Positions 18,366-26,943 of a DNA stretch of 64,000 nt are shown one piece after another; within the stretch, counting starts at the first letter, position 1; each line of letters starts with the position of its first letter. This DNA comes from Arthrobacter terricola (GTDB lineage: Bacteria; Actinomycetota; Actinomycetes; Actinomycetales; Micrococcaceae): the NCBI RefSeq assembly GCF_004354015.1, contig NZ_SMRU01000014.1:62001-126000 (forward strand), written 5' to 3'. The notes under the pieces were generated by a model. The model was not told the DNA's origin. It saw only the letters and a list, made by a program, of their open reading frames with translations, and did not search any database. The position numbers and the translations under genes were made by a program.

Positions 18366-18983
18366 TCAGCACTCGGGATGCACTGCCACCTTCACGAACG
18401 CCGCGGTTTGGTACAGGTATTGGTACGCCCAGGAGTACGTGGGCTGGGTCAGTGACACCAGCGGCAGCTGAGGCTGGTCGGCAACCATGTGGAGCTCGTC
18501 CTTGTAGCAACGCTCCACGATCACCCGGGCCCGCGTGACGTGGAACTGGGCCGTGAGGACGTTGGCGCTGTGCCAGCCATAGCGATCGGACATGCTCTTG
18601 AGGGCCCGCGCTTCGCCCTGGGTGGTGAAGGGTTCCGGATGGAAGCAAATCACCCGGTAGGACATGTGTTCCCCGCAGATGTCCGCAGTGAACCGGCCGT
18701 ACTTGTCCACGGGACTCGACACAGCGAGGGTAGGCGCGTAGCCCTCGTCCATCAGTTTTTCGGCATAGTCCATGCGGGAGTCGGGCGGACCGAGGACGAA
18801 CACCACATCCGCGCGCTGGGGTTCATCGGACTGGGGTTCCACGTAGAGGAAAATGCCTGCGATCGCCCACACGAATCCAAGGGAAGCTGCTATTGCCAAC
18901 CACCTCACAACAAGGCGGTTCCGTCGCCTGGGCGCCGGAGGCTGCGGCGCGGCCTGTGCCTCGGGTGTGCGAATAAGGGTCAT
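18366..18983 (-). CDS. YdcF/DUF218-family membrane-anchored protein
   Basis: 205 residues. The N-terminus has a Pro/Arg-rich cytoplasmic stretch and one TM helix (about 26-46), followed by a DUF218 domain starting at ADVVFVLGPPDSRMDYAEKLMDEGYAP, with GEARALKSMSDRYGW and VLTAQFHVTRARVIVERCY. DUF218 members (ElyC, SanA, YdcF) act on envelope metabolism; YdcF binds S-adenosylmethionine in vitro, but no general function is known. The family's ED/His motif is only partly recognisable. It stands alone and converges with the CDF operon. Confidence 0.8.
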   Translation of the reverse strand: MTLIRTPEAQAAPQPPAPRRRNRLVVRWLAIAASLGFVWAIAGIFLYVEPQSDEPQRADVVFVLGPPDSRMDYAEKLMDEGYAPTLAVSSPVDKYGRFTADICGEHMSYRVICFHPEPFTTQGEARALKSMSDRYGWHSANVLTAQFHVTRARVIVERCYKDELHMVADQPQLPLVSLTQPTYSWAYQYLYQTAAFVKVAVHPEC

Positions 18984-19077
18984 ACCGTCCTCTTACCAAT
19001 GCGGAATGCGGGCGGCAGCGCTGCACCCGTCCAACTCTACCCAGTGCGGAGCCGCGACGCACTACGCGGAGGACCCC

Positions 19078-20598
19078 CTACTGCAGCTTCATGAGGTTGT
19101 GCGTCGCGGGCCCCTCCAGCAATTTCCCCGTAGGCGAGAACCGCGAGCCGTGCAGCGGGCAATCCCAGGACTTCTCGGCGTCGTTCCAGCGCAGGATCCC
19201 GCCGAGGTGCGCGCATTCGGCGGACACCCGGCACACCGTGCCGTCCACCGTGCAGACCGCGGCAGGCTTGCCGTGGAACAGTCCTGTGACGCCGGTGCCC
19301 TCCTCCGGGTTGGTCTCCTCGGTGATTGCCGGCCTGTCCTTGAGGGCTGCCTTGTCCTGGAAATTCTGCCGCTGGGTTTCGATGTTGAAAGAGATCGCCG
19401 AGCCAGCTCCGCGCGGCGACGTGATCCGGTGGTGGATGGTCTTGGCCCACTCGTGTTCGCCGCTCCCGGTGATCGCGGAAACCACATCCAAAGCCGCAAC
19501 CACCCCGTTGGTCATGCCCCACTTGTTGTAGCCCGTGCCGAAGAAGATCTTTCCCCGGCCCCTCGGGAACTTCCCGAAGAACGGCACGAGGTTCACGGCC
19601 TGGTAGTCCTGGGCGGCCCATGTATGCGTGACTGTCGCGTCGGGATAGTACTGCTGCGCCCACCCGAGCAGCTGGTTGACGTGGGACTGCGGCGACGGTG
19701 CCCGGCCACCCGCGTGCCCGAACCCGCCCACCAAAAGGAGGGCTCCGCCGTCGGGCACTGGATAGTCGCGCAAGGACCGCGTGGGCGGTTCGGCGGACAG
19801 GTACATCCCGGGCGGCGGGCTCATGCCGTCCGGGAGTCGCAGGGCGGCGGCGTACGAGCGGTTGGGGCGAAGCTTGGCGAAGTAGAGGCCGCGGTCCAGC
19901 ATGGGCGTTCCGGTGGCGAGGACCACGTTTCCGGCGCGGACCTCGCCGCGACGGGTAACTATCGACAGCGGGTCGCCGTTATGGACGTTCATGACCCGGA
20001 TGCCCTCCACGATGCTGCCGCCGCCCGACCGCACATCCATCGCCAGTGCGTCCAGGACGTCCATGGGGTTGAACTGTGCCTGGCGGGGGAGCCGCAAGGC
20101 GGTTTCGACGTCGAATGGCAGCCCGGTGTCCGCGGTAATCTCGACGGCGAGCCCGGCCTCGCGGGCCACTTCCGCTTCCTCGTGGAGCCGCTCGGCCCCT
20201 ACCGCCGTGGTCGCGAAGGTGTAGGCGTCGCGGTACTGGAAAGGCACGCCGCGGGATTCCAAGTAGTTGAGCAGCCAGGCCTGGCCCGCCCGGTTCGCCT
20301 CGACGTAGGCGCTGACCACGTTCGGGGCGTATTGGCGCCGGAGGTGGGACAGGGCTGTGCCCTGCAGGAGACTGAGCTTGGCTGTTGTGTTTCCGGTATT
20401 GACCGCGCCGATATATCGGGCTTCGAGGACCAGGACCTTGCGCCCGGCCTGCGTCAGCATGAGCGCCGTCGCGAGGCCTGTGATGCCGGCACCCACCACC
20501 ACGGTGTCGTAGCTGCTTCCGGGGGTGAATTCGTCAGGGCTGGTGGCGCCGGCGGCACCCCCGTCCGGTCCTCGCCCGTCTAGCCACAGAGAAGTCAT
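19078..20598 (-). CDS. FAD-dependent oxidoreductase with C-terminal Rieske domain
   Basis: 506 residues. The N-terminal DAO-type FAD fold has VVVGAGITGLATALML (about 31-46) and an adenine-binding VLEARYIGAVNTGNTTAK stretch. After the substrate domain (GTGYNKWGMTNG) there is a Rieske [2Fe-2S] domain near 440-490 with ligand motifs CAHLGG and CPLHGS. This architecture is widespread in actinobacteria; the substrate is unknown. The start is ATG 20598 rather than the ATG at 20619 or the far upstream ATG, because GGGAC precedes it at normal spacing. It is divergent from a TetR regulator whose palindrome lies in the shared promoter region, so control by that regulator is likely. Confidence 0.87.
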   Translation of the reverse strand: MTSLWLDGRGPDGGAAGATSPDEFTPGSSYDTVVVGAGITGLATALMLTQAGRKVLVLEARYIGAVNTGNTTAKLSLLQGTALSHLRRQYAPNVVSAYVEANRAGQAWLLNYLESRGVPFQYRDAYTFATTAVGAERLHEEAEVAREAGLAVEITADTGLPFDVETALRLPRQAQFNPMDVLDALAMDVRSGGGSIVEGIRVMNVHNGDPLSIVTRRGEVRAGNVVLATGTPMLDRGLYFAKLRPNRSYAAALRLPDGMSPPPGMYLSAEPPTRSLRDYPVPDGGALLLVGGFGHAGGRAPSPQSHVNQLLGWAQQYYPDATVTHTWAAQDYQAVNLVPFFGKFPRGRGKIFFGTGYNKWGMTNGVVAALDVVSAITGSGEHEWAKTIHHRITSPRGAGSAISFNIETQRQNFQDKAALKDRPAITEETNPEEGTGVTGLFHGKPAAVCTVDGTVCRVSAECAHLGGILRWNDAEKSWDCPLHGSRFSPTGKLLEGPATHNLMKLQ

Positions 20599-20797
20599 AG
20601 CAGTCCCATGTCCCTTCATCCGGGCACGATCCACACCGGAATTAGCGCGGTGGCGGCCCGGTAGTGCCAGAGAAGCAGAACGCCGGGAGAGAAGCAATAG
20701 GGGAGCAGATCCCGACGGCGCGGCGCAGCACCGAAGGTGCGGAACGGCCGGGCCGCGCGGTCCGGGCAGGCGACGCGACGCGCCCAAAGTAATAGTG

Positions 20798-20813
20798 GAC
20801 AGACAGGTCTGTC
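20798..20813. promoter_or_regulatory. Candidate TetR operator
   Basis: GACAGAC-AG-GTCTGTC is a perfect 7-bp inverted repeat with a 2-base spacer, the usual shape of a TetR-family operator. It sits upstream of a -10-like TAAAAT (20830-20835) of the tetR gene and inside the divergent region shared with the FAD/Rieske gene. Confidence 0.65.
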
Positions 20814-20845
20814 TCTACCCGCCCGCGAGTAAAATTGGTGTCACC

Positions 20846-21490
20846 ATGAGCTCGCCAGACGCTTCGGACATCCCCAGTCCGGCATCGTTGCCAGCCGGAC
20901 AAACGACCACGAGAGATGATGCGGTGGATCGCATCCTCGACGCCGCCTACGAACTGTTTTCCCGGCGCGGAATCCGTGCTGTGGGCATTGACCAGCTCAT
21001 CGAGCGGTCAGGGGTAGCGAAGGCCACCTTCTACCGGCACTTCCCGTCCAAGGACGATCTTGTGCTCGCCTTCCTGGCGTTGCGGGACCAGATCTGGACC
21101 GTGGACTTGATCATCTCCGACGCCCGGAGCCGCGGAAACACTCCCGAGGAGCAACTGCTGGCCATCTTCGATGTTTTTGGTGACTGGTTCAAACGGGAAG
21201 ACTTCGAGGCATGCTCGTTCATCAACGTCCTGCTCGAGATGGGCCGTGAGCATCCGTTGGGGAAAGCCAGCATCGCCTACCTAGCCAGGATCAGGGGACA
21301 TGTCCGGGAGTTGGCCGAAGAAGCCGGGCTGGAGCGCACCGAGGAATTCGCACGCTCCTGGCACATCCTCATGAAGGGCTCCATCATCTCGGCCACCGAA
21401 GGAGATGCCCTCGCGTCCAGGCGGGCGCAGGAAATGGCCGTGTGGCTGATCGACCACCATCGCGGCCACGTCCGCGTTCCCGCGTCGTGA
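20846..21490 (+). CDS. TetR/AcrR-family transcriptional regulator
   Basis: 214 residues. The helix-turn-helix spans about 27-75 (ILDAAYELFSRRGIRAVGIDQLIERSGVAKATFYRHFPSK), and the C-terminal ligand domain has CSFINVLLEMG. The ATG at 20846 follows a -10-like TAAAAT by 10 bases, giving a very short leader. It probably represses itself and the divergent FAD/Rieske oxidoreductase through the GACAGAC palindrome. The inducer is unknown. Confidence 0.9.
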   Translation: MSSPDASDIPSPASLPAGQTTTRDDAVDRILDAAYELFSRRGIRAVGIDQLIERSGVAKATFYRHFPSKDDLVLAFLALRDQIWTVDLIISDARSRGNTPEEQLLAIFDVFGDWFKREDFEACSFINVLLEMGREHPLGKASIAYLARIRGHVRELAEEAGLERTEEFARSWHILMKGSIISATEGDALASRRAQEMAVWLIDHHRGHVRVPAS

Positions 21491-21536
21491 GGTGGCCTGG
21501 ATCCCGTGAGGGGCCTGGCATCGGTGAGGTGAGCCC

Positions 21537-22670
21537 CTAAGCGCTTGCCGTCCGCCGGCTCCTGGCAGGCGCCGTAAGGTGCACGGTGTGCTCCGTGTGT
21601 GCGCCCCAAGCAGCCCATTCCCGTGGCTGCACTGACGGCCGGCCCAAGTGGAAACCTTGGCCGAGCGCGATTCCCAAACCGGTAACCGTGGCGAGCTCGT
21701 CCTCCGTTTCAATGCGCTGCGCGGACAGCACTGCGCCGATTTCCGCTGCGAACGCCACCTCGGCTTCCACAAGTTCCTGCCGGAGCAGGTCCCGGTCCAG
21801 GCCCGATGCCAGGTTGCGGTCGAGCTTGATCATTTCCGGCTTGAGGCGGGAAATGTGGCTGACGGCCGCGAAGTAGGAGCCCGTGTTCTCGATGGACAAG
21901 CGAACGCCGGCGGCGCGCAAGGGCTTAAGGGCGGCGTCGAGCGAAGCCGATTGGTCATGGAGGAACCGGCCCGTGAGTTCGAGGACTACACGGCTGGGAG
22001 CCACCGGAGAATTGTCGAAGAGCACATGGAGCCGCGGATCGATGCAGGCGACGTGGGAGAGCTTGAGTGCGACGAACAGGTCTTGCGGCAGTTCTGCCGC
22101 GGTCGAGAGTGCAGACTCCAGCGCGGCGAATTCAAGGTCCGTCCGGAGTCCGGAATCCTCGGCCTCCGCGAACCAGTAGTCCGCGGGATCTCCGCCGTCG
22201 CTGACGAAGCGGGTCAACGCCTCGGCGCCGACCACTGCCTGAGTGCGGAGATCGAACACCGGCTGGAAAGCGGTGACCAGCATCCGGTCGCGGAGGACGG
22301 CCTCAAGCCGTGGGCTGCCATGGGGTTCGGAAGTTTCGTCCTGCGGCTCGTCGGACTCGGGAGCCGGTTCGGGTTCTGCAGAGTCCGGGTCCGCCGCAGG
22401 AACGACCATGCCGGACTCCTGCTCCTTCAGTGAAGCCAGATGTTCCAGCAGCGCAATTTCCGGCCGACCGGGATGGGCCTCAAGGTGCTTTCGAAGTTGT
22501 TCGCGCACCTCCTCGCTCGTCTCTGACGAATCCGCCAAGACTTCATCAATGATCTCCAGGACTTGGCTGCGCAGCCCCAGGAGCTCATTGGTGGACGGCC
22601 TGATGGTCTCGGAGGTGGCGTGCCCCAGCGCCTCGGCCACTGCGAGAGAAGACGGCTTTTGCGTCGACAT
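21537..22670 (-). CDS. Degenerate EAL-domain protein, paralog of the 14877-15956 gene
   Basis: 377 residues from the ATG at 22670 (AAGGGAA upstream). The N-terminal helical domain (about 35-80: VLEIIDEVLADS, SEEVREQLRKHLEAHPGRPEIALLEHL) matches the other degenerate EAL protein almost residue for residue, and numbering stays collinear through residue 350. In the EAL domain E150 and K282 are kept, but Asn is Lys203, the LTE glutamate is Gly234, the DD pair is Glu261-Asn262 and the AEGIE glutamate is Gln318. A different subset of catalytic residues is lost than in the paralog, so the two have decayed or specialised separately. An acidic linker (about 88-118) joins the domains, and a basic tail ends the protein. 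Confidence 0.88.
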   Translation of the reverse strand: MSTQKPSSLAVAEALGHATSETIRPSTNELLGLRSQVLEIIDEVLADSSETSEEVREQLRKHLEAHPGRPEIALLEHLASLKEQESGMVVPAADPDSAEPEPAPESDEPQDETSEPHGSPRLEAVLRDRMLVTAFQPVFDLRTQAVVGAEALTRFVSDGGDPADYWFAEAEDSGLRTDLEFAALESALSTAAELPQDLFVALKLSHVACIDPRLHVLFDNSPVAPSRVVLELTGRFLHDQSASLDAALKPLRAAGVRLSIENTGSYFAAVSHISRLKPEMIKLDRNLASGLDRDLLRQELVEAEVAFAAEIGAVLSAQRIETEDELATVTGLGIALGQGFHLGRPSVQPREWAAWGAHTEHTVHLTAPARSRRTASA

Positions 22671-22880
22671 ATAGTATTCCCTTACCTGCAGATCCGGCTG
22701 AGCCCGGGTCCTACCAAAAGGAATGGTACAGCTAAACAAACCGGTCAGTCCGAACTGTGAGGAAATCGTTGCGCTCTATTTACACGTGTTCACTTGCGCC
22801 CGGTTCACGATCCTCCCAGCTGCGCGTGGGTAGAATCAAGGCCTGAACACCGCCGGAACGCAATTGAAGACGGAGTAACA

Positions 22881-23696
22881 ATGGCAGCATGGCTCGAAGT
22901 CGGCCCGGACAACTACGTGTTGGAGACCGAAGGATGCCTCCTCAACACCGGCCTCGTTGTAGGAACTGAACGAGCCATGGTGATCGACACCGGTTGCGGA
23001 CCCCGCCAAGGCAAGCAGATCCTCGCCGCGGTGCGCGAAAAGACCCAGTTGCCCCTCGTCGTCGTCAACACGCACGCGCACTACGACCACTACTTCGGCA
23101 ACGCGGTTTTTGCCGACGATGGCGTCATCGAGTTTTGGGGGCACGTCAACACTGCCGCGACGATCGACGACGACGGCGACCACCAGCGGCGCTTTGTCGC
23201 CGCCACTGAGCCCGAGATGGCAGCGGGCAAGGGCGAAGCCGTGGAGATCGTGATCCCGAACGCCATCGTCAAGGACCAGCCCGTCCTGGTGGACCTCGGC
23301 GGATTGACCGCAACCTTGTTCTACCTGGGCCGAGGCCACACAGACGGGGACCTCCTGGTGGGAACGCCCTCCACGCTCTTCGCGGGCGACCTCGTAGAGC
23401 AAGGCGCCCACCCCTCCTTCGAAGACTCCTACCCGGAGGAATGGGCCGACGCGCTCCGCCACATCTCGGCATTGCGCCACCGCTACGAATACCTGATCCC
23501 GGGCCACGGAAAGCCCTGCAGCGACCAGTTCGTGAAGACGATGGCTGACACGATGACCACAGCGGTACGGCAAGCCAGGCAGTCGATCCGGGACACGCCG
23601 TCGGACGCTACCAAGGCGATTCCGGTGCTTCCCTACGGACCGGAACAGTCACGCTGGTTCATCAAGCGGCTCCAGGAGACTGCCGCCCACCACTAA
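22881..23696 (+). CDS. MBL-fold metallo-hydrolase
   Basis: 271 residues of the metallo-beta-lactamase fold. Metal ligands are seen as THAHYDHYFGN (H65, H67, D69, H70), GRGHTDGD (His near 147), AGDLVEQGAHPSF (Asp near 170) and IPGHGKP (His near 210), enough for a dinuclear zinc site. The layout resembles SoxH/glyoxalase II-like quinoprotein relay enzymes; the substrate is unknown. The ATG at 22881 follows GGAG by 5 bases. The gene stands alone between convergent and divergent neighbours. Confidence 0.88.
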   Translation: MAAWLEVGPDNYVLETEGCLLNTGLVVGTERAMVIDTGCGPRQGKQILAAVREKTQLPLVVVNTHAHYDHYFGNAVFADDGVIEFWGHVNTAATIDDDGDHQRRFVAATEPEMAAGKGEAVEIVIPNAIVKDQPVLVDLGGLTATLFYLGRGHTDGDLLVGTPSTLFAGDLVEQGAHPSFEDSYPEEWADALRHISALRHRYEYLIPGHGKPCSDQFVKTMADTMTTAVRQARQSIRDTPSDATKAIPVLPYGPEQSRWFIKRLQETAAHH

Positions 23697-23705
23697 GGTG
23701 CGGAT

Positions 23706-23729
23706 GGCTCGGGCGGATCCGCTCGAGCC
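23706..23729. terminator. Bidirectional terminator-like palindrome
   Basis: A 24-base near-perfect palindrome: GGCTCG with CGAGCC outside and the self-complementary GCGGATCCGC inside. It lies between the convergent MBL hydrolase and the small membrane protein gene. Confidence 0.55.
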
Positions 23730-23743
23730 CCACGCCGGGCCGC

Positions 23744-24142
23744 CTAGGCTGCGGATGGTGCCAGAACCGGCGGTGCGGCAAACTGCTTGCGGGCCCAGCG
23801 GGCGAGCTTCTTGCCCTTGCCCTTCCACCAGTTGTCCTCGTCCTTGTCGTGGTGCCAGCGGAAGATGATCGCCACCATCACGAAGACGCCCATCACCAGG
23901 TCCGTCCACGACAAGCGGATGACGTCTTCCAGCACGCTGACCCCCATGATGAGGATTGACGGCACGGCGAGCGTCCTGAAGATGGTGCTTGCAACGTAGC
24001 GGCGATGAGACCTCGGCACGGACAGGGCGCGGACCATGTCGAAACACAGGCACACCACCACCAAGGTCTGGCCGAGCGTCATCAGGAGCAGCCCCGGCAA
24101 CGAACCCGCGAACGCGGCAGCCGATTCCATTCCCGCGCTCAT
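23744..24142 (-). CDS. Small integral membrane protein, unknown function
   Basis: 132 residues with three hydrophobic helices (about 12-35, 52-72 and 78-95) and a strongly basic C-terminus (WWKGKGKKLARWARKQF) that should lie in the cytoplasm. I do not recognise a family. ATG at 24142 is the first start giving a normal N-terminus. The gene has good G/C-rich codon use. It sits downstream of the histidine kinase on the same strand, 217 bases away, with a hairpin between. Confidence 0.6.
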   Translation of the reverse strand: MSAGMESAAAFAGSLPGLLLMTLGQTLVVVCLCFDMVRALSVPRSHRRYVASTIFRTLAVPSILIMGVSVLEDVIRLSWTDLVMGVFVMVAIIFRWHHDKDEDNWWKGKGKKLARWARKQFAAPPVLAPSAA

Positions 24143-24273
24143 CGGACCGTCTCCGCATCGGTGCGACCCGCGAAGGGCAGGGCAGGATTACAGAATGCAA
24201 ACATGTGAATGACCCCCAGAGATCAAGTATTGCGGTTGAGACCAACTGGGATTCATTCAAGCTTTCACAGCAG

Positions 24274-24297
24274 GTACCCGTCACGAGTAGCGGGTAC
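24274..24297. other. Hairpin between the kinase gene and the small membrane protein gene
   Basis: GTACCCG pairs with CGGGTAC around a 10-base loop. On the minus strand it would follow the histidine kinase stop by about 60 bases. No T-tract follows, so terminator function is uncertain. Confidence 0.4.
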
Positions 24298-24359
24298 TCC
24301 ATTATGTTGCCTAGGTACACTTGCCTGCCTGAGTAATACTCGGCCCGGTCGGCGATTGA

Positions 24360-26060
24360 CTACTCGGAAGAAGATCCCGCAGCGACCGGCAATGCCACTG
24401 TGAACGTGCTTCCCCGGCCGGGCTCGCTCTCGCAGGTGATGCTGCCGCCGTGGCGCTCCACGATGGATTTGGTGATAGACAATCCCAATCCGATTCCGGG
24501 AATCGAGGCCTCGCGTGCGCTGCTGGTGCGGAAGTACCTCGTGAAGATCCGGGTGGTCTCGTCCTGGGTCATGCCCATGCCGGTGTCCTCGACCTCGAGC
24601 CGGACCCAGTCGCGGTCGCGTGTTGCGCGCACGCTCACAAGGCCGCCGCCCGGCGAATACTTGATCGCGTTGGACACCAGGTTGTCCAACGCCTGGCCCA
24701 ACCGCAGGGGGTCGGCGTCCGCCCAGAGGGGAGCAGGCACCTCGGCGACGAGGCCCACGTTGGCGGCATCCGCCTGGGCTTGGGCGGAGACCAGGCTGTT
24801 CTCCACCAATCCAGCCAGGTCCGTAGGCCGGAGGCGGATGCCCTCCACCGCCGCGGCAGAGGAGAGGAGATCGTCCATCAAGGCCCGGAGCCGCTCCGCG
24901 TTACGTTCGGCTACCTCCAAGCCGGTCCGCGTACGAGGTTGCAGTTCCGCCGAGCCATGGAGCACCAAGTCGAGGTTGCCCAGGATGGACGTCAGCGGGG
25001 AACCGAATTCGTGCGAAACGTTGGCCACCAGTTCGTCCTTGGCGGCAAGGGCTTCCACCACCTCAGTCACGTCCCGGAAAACGATCACGGCCCCGCCGAA
25101 GTCGTCGTCGCCGTCGTTCTTCATGCTCCGTGCCGCGGTAGAGATGGCCCGCTGTTCCGAACCCGAACCGAACCACACGAGATAATCCGAAAAAGTCTCG
25201 CCCTGGACCGCCCTTTGAACGGGACTCTTCTCCTTGGGAAGGGGAGTCAGCCGGTCCTGTCCGAATATCAAGCGTTCGGCCTCAGCCGTGCCTTCGCCGG
25301 GGGTCAGCAGGCGAAGGAAATCCTTTTGCTGGTTATTGGTCAGGAGCGTTCCGCCCTTGGAATCCACCGCGACAATTCCGACGTCGATCGTGTCCAGAAT
25401 TGTCTTGAGCAGCGTCTCGCTCCGCCTGCTGGCGGTGAGCAAATGCCGCAAGGCCTGGTCCCGCTGCTTTACCCGCCGTTGCTGCAGGACAGCGAACGAA
25501 CCGGCCAAACGAATCGACGCCGCCACCGCAAACATCATGAGCGGCACAATTACCGCGGCGGAAATGTACGTGGACCCGGGATTTGGCTGGTGCGAAATCA
25601 ATGGTGGAAGCGCAATGATGAATGGCGCCGCAAAACTGAGAATAAGGCTCCAATTAGGCATCAAGCCGGAAGCCGACAACCAGATCACCGGGAACAGCGA
25701 CACGAGGATAAGCGACGGTATGGCCGGGATTGCGCCATTCCGCGTGAAGAAGATGGCCACCAAGTCCAAGAGCGGAATTGCAAGGTTCGCGCTGGGCGGC
25801 AAGCGCTCCCACGGAACCACCAGGCAGGCGAGGAAAAGGATCCCATGGAAGATGGCGCCTGTCACAAACATCGAGTTCTGGATCAGGGTCGGCCAATGTG
25901 CCGGAGCCGCGACCACCAAGGCCGCTATGGTGAGCGTCAGTGGTAATTCGCAAAATGCCAGCCGTACGCGGGGTGTGAGCCTCCTGAAGAAACGGTTTGC
26001 CACGCGTAACAAAGGCTGCTCACCCAAGGTTGTACCTTTCGCTGAAGCGTCGCGGTCCAA
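24360..26060 (-). CDS. Membrane sensor histidine kinase with PAS domain
   Basis: 566 residues. Residues about 35-190 hold six hydrophobic helices with short loops, then a coiled segment, a PAS domain (about 212-335) and the kinase core: phospho-acceptor H350 in NVSHEFGSPL, N box DNLVSNAIKYSPGG, G1 VEDTGMGM, G2 GIGLGLSI. It should autophosphorylate and pass phosphate to the divergent response regulator. The start is TTG 26060 (GGAA upstream); TTG 26027 with AAAGG upstream is an equal alternative, 11 residues shorter. It diverges from the regulator gene across a 115-base promoter region. Confidence 0.88.
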   Translation of the reverse strand: MDRDASAKGTTLGEQPLLRVANRFFRRLTPRVRLAFCELPLTLTIAALVVAAPAHWPTLIQNSMFVTGAIFHGILFLACLVVPWERLPPSANLAIPLLDLVAIFFTRNGAIPAIPSLILVSLFPVIWLSASGLMPNWSLILSFAAPFIIALPPLISHQPNPGSTYISAAVIVPLMMFAVAASIRLAGSFAVLQQRRVKQRDQALRHLLTASRRSETLLKTILDTIDVGIVAVDSKGGTLLTNNQQKDFLRLLTPGEGTAEAERLIFGQDRLTPLPKEKSPVQRAVQGETFSDYLVWFGSGSEQRAISTAARSMKNDGDDDFGGAVIVFRDVTEVVEALAAKDELVANVSHEFGSPLTSILGNLDLVLHGSAELQPRTRTGLEVAERNAERLRALMDDLLSSAAAVEGIRLRPTDLAGLVENSLVSAQAQADAANVGLVAEVPAPLWADADPLRLGQALDNLVSNAIKYSPGGGLVSVRATRDRDWVRLEVEDTGMGMTQDETTRIFTRYFRTSSAREASIPGIGLGLSITKSIVERHGGSITCESEPGRGSTFTVALPVAAGSSSE

Positions 26061-26175
26061 TTACTGTTCCACATATTAGGTGCTATGTGACGGCAATGCT
26101 TGTATCGTAGGAAATCGGGTGATACTTCCCGCATTGCGCTGGGCTGTGCGGCGGTACACCGACTCGAGGATATCA

Positions 26176-26943
26176 ATGAGCGAGCCTGGGGTAGCTGTTG
26201 TCATTGAAGACGACGAAGACGTCCGGAATTTGGTGGACGCCATTCTCAAGGAAGCTGGTTTTGAGGTGCACTCCGCCTCAACCGGCCGCGAAGGCGTGGA
26301 AGTCGTACGCCATCAAAAGGCCTCCGTGGTCACCTTGGATGTCGGTCTTCCAGATATGGACGGCAATGAAGTCCTGCGCCGAATCCGGCAATTCAGCGAC
26401 GCTTACGTGGTGATGCTGACGGCCCGTCGCGAAGAGCTGGACACCTTGACCGCATTCCTGACCGGCGCGGACGACTACCTCAAGAAACCGTTCCTGCCCC
26501 GCGAATTACGTGCGCGCGTGACGGCGATGATGCGGCGGCCACGCGTGGGTGTTCCGGAGCCGACCGGGGACACCGGACGACCGGAGCCTGACCGCCAGCC
26601 CCGCGACGACGCCGCGATCGAGCACAACGGATTGGCCGTCAACCACAAAACCAGGACAGTCACGCTCCGGGGTTCAACGCTCACGTTGACGAGGAGCGAA
26701 TTCGATTTGCTGTTCGACATCCTCCGCCACCGTGGAGGAGTCCGGACGAAAGCCGACCTTGTTCGGGCGGCCCGTGGCGATTACTACGACGACGACGCCT
26801 ACATCAGCGAAGCCGATGAACGGGCCGTTGAGACCCACATTGGCAACCTTCGACGCAAGCTCCACGAGGATGCGCAATCGCCGCGGTTCCTGCAGACCGT
26901 CCGCGGAGTCGGGTACCGGCTGGCGCCGGCGAGGACCGATTAG
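26176..26943 (+). CDS. OmpR/PhoB-family response regulator
   Basis: 255 residues. The receiver domain has the acidic pair EDDED near 11-15, phospho-acceptor D55 (TLDVGLPD) and the conserved lysine in YLKKPF. A linker of about 30 residues leads to a winged-helix DNA-binding domain (TLTRSEFDLLFDILRHRGGV, VETHIGNLRRKLHED, TVRGVGYRL). ATG 26176 follows GAGGA by 5 bases. The partner kinase is the divergent gene; the stop overlaps the convergent Hpt-like gene by 4 bases. Confidence 0.92.
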   Translation: MSEPGVAVVIEDDEDVRNLVDAILKEAGFEVHSASTGREGVEVVRHQKASVVTLDVGLPDMDGNEVLRRIRQFSDAYVVMLTARREELDTLTAFLTGADDYLKKPFLPRELRARVTAMMRRPRVGVPEPTGDTGRPEPDRQPRDDAAIEHNGLAVNHKTRTVTLRGSTLTLTRSEFDLLFDILRHRGGVRTKADLVRAARGDYYDDDAYISEADERAVETHIGNLRRKLHEDAQSPRFLQTVRGVGYRLAPARTD

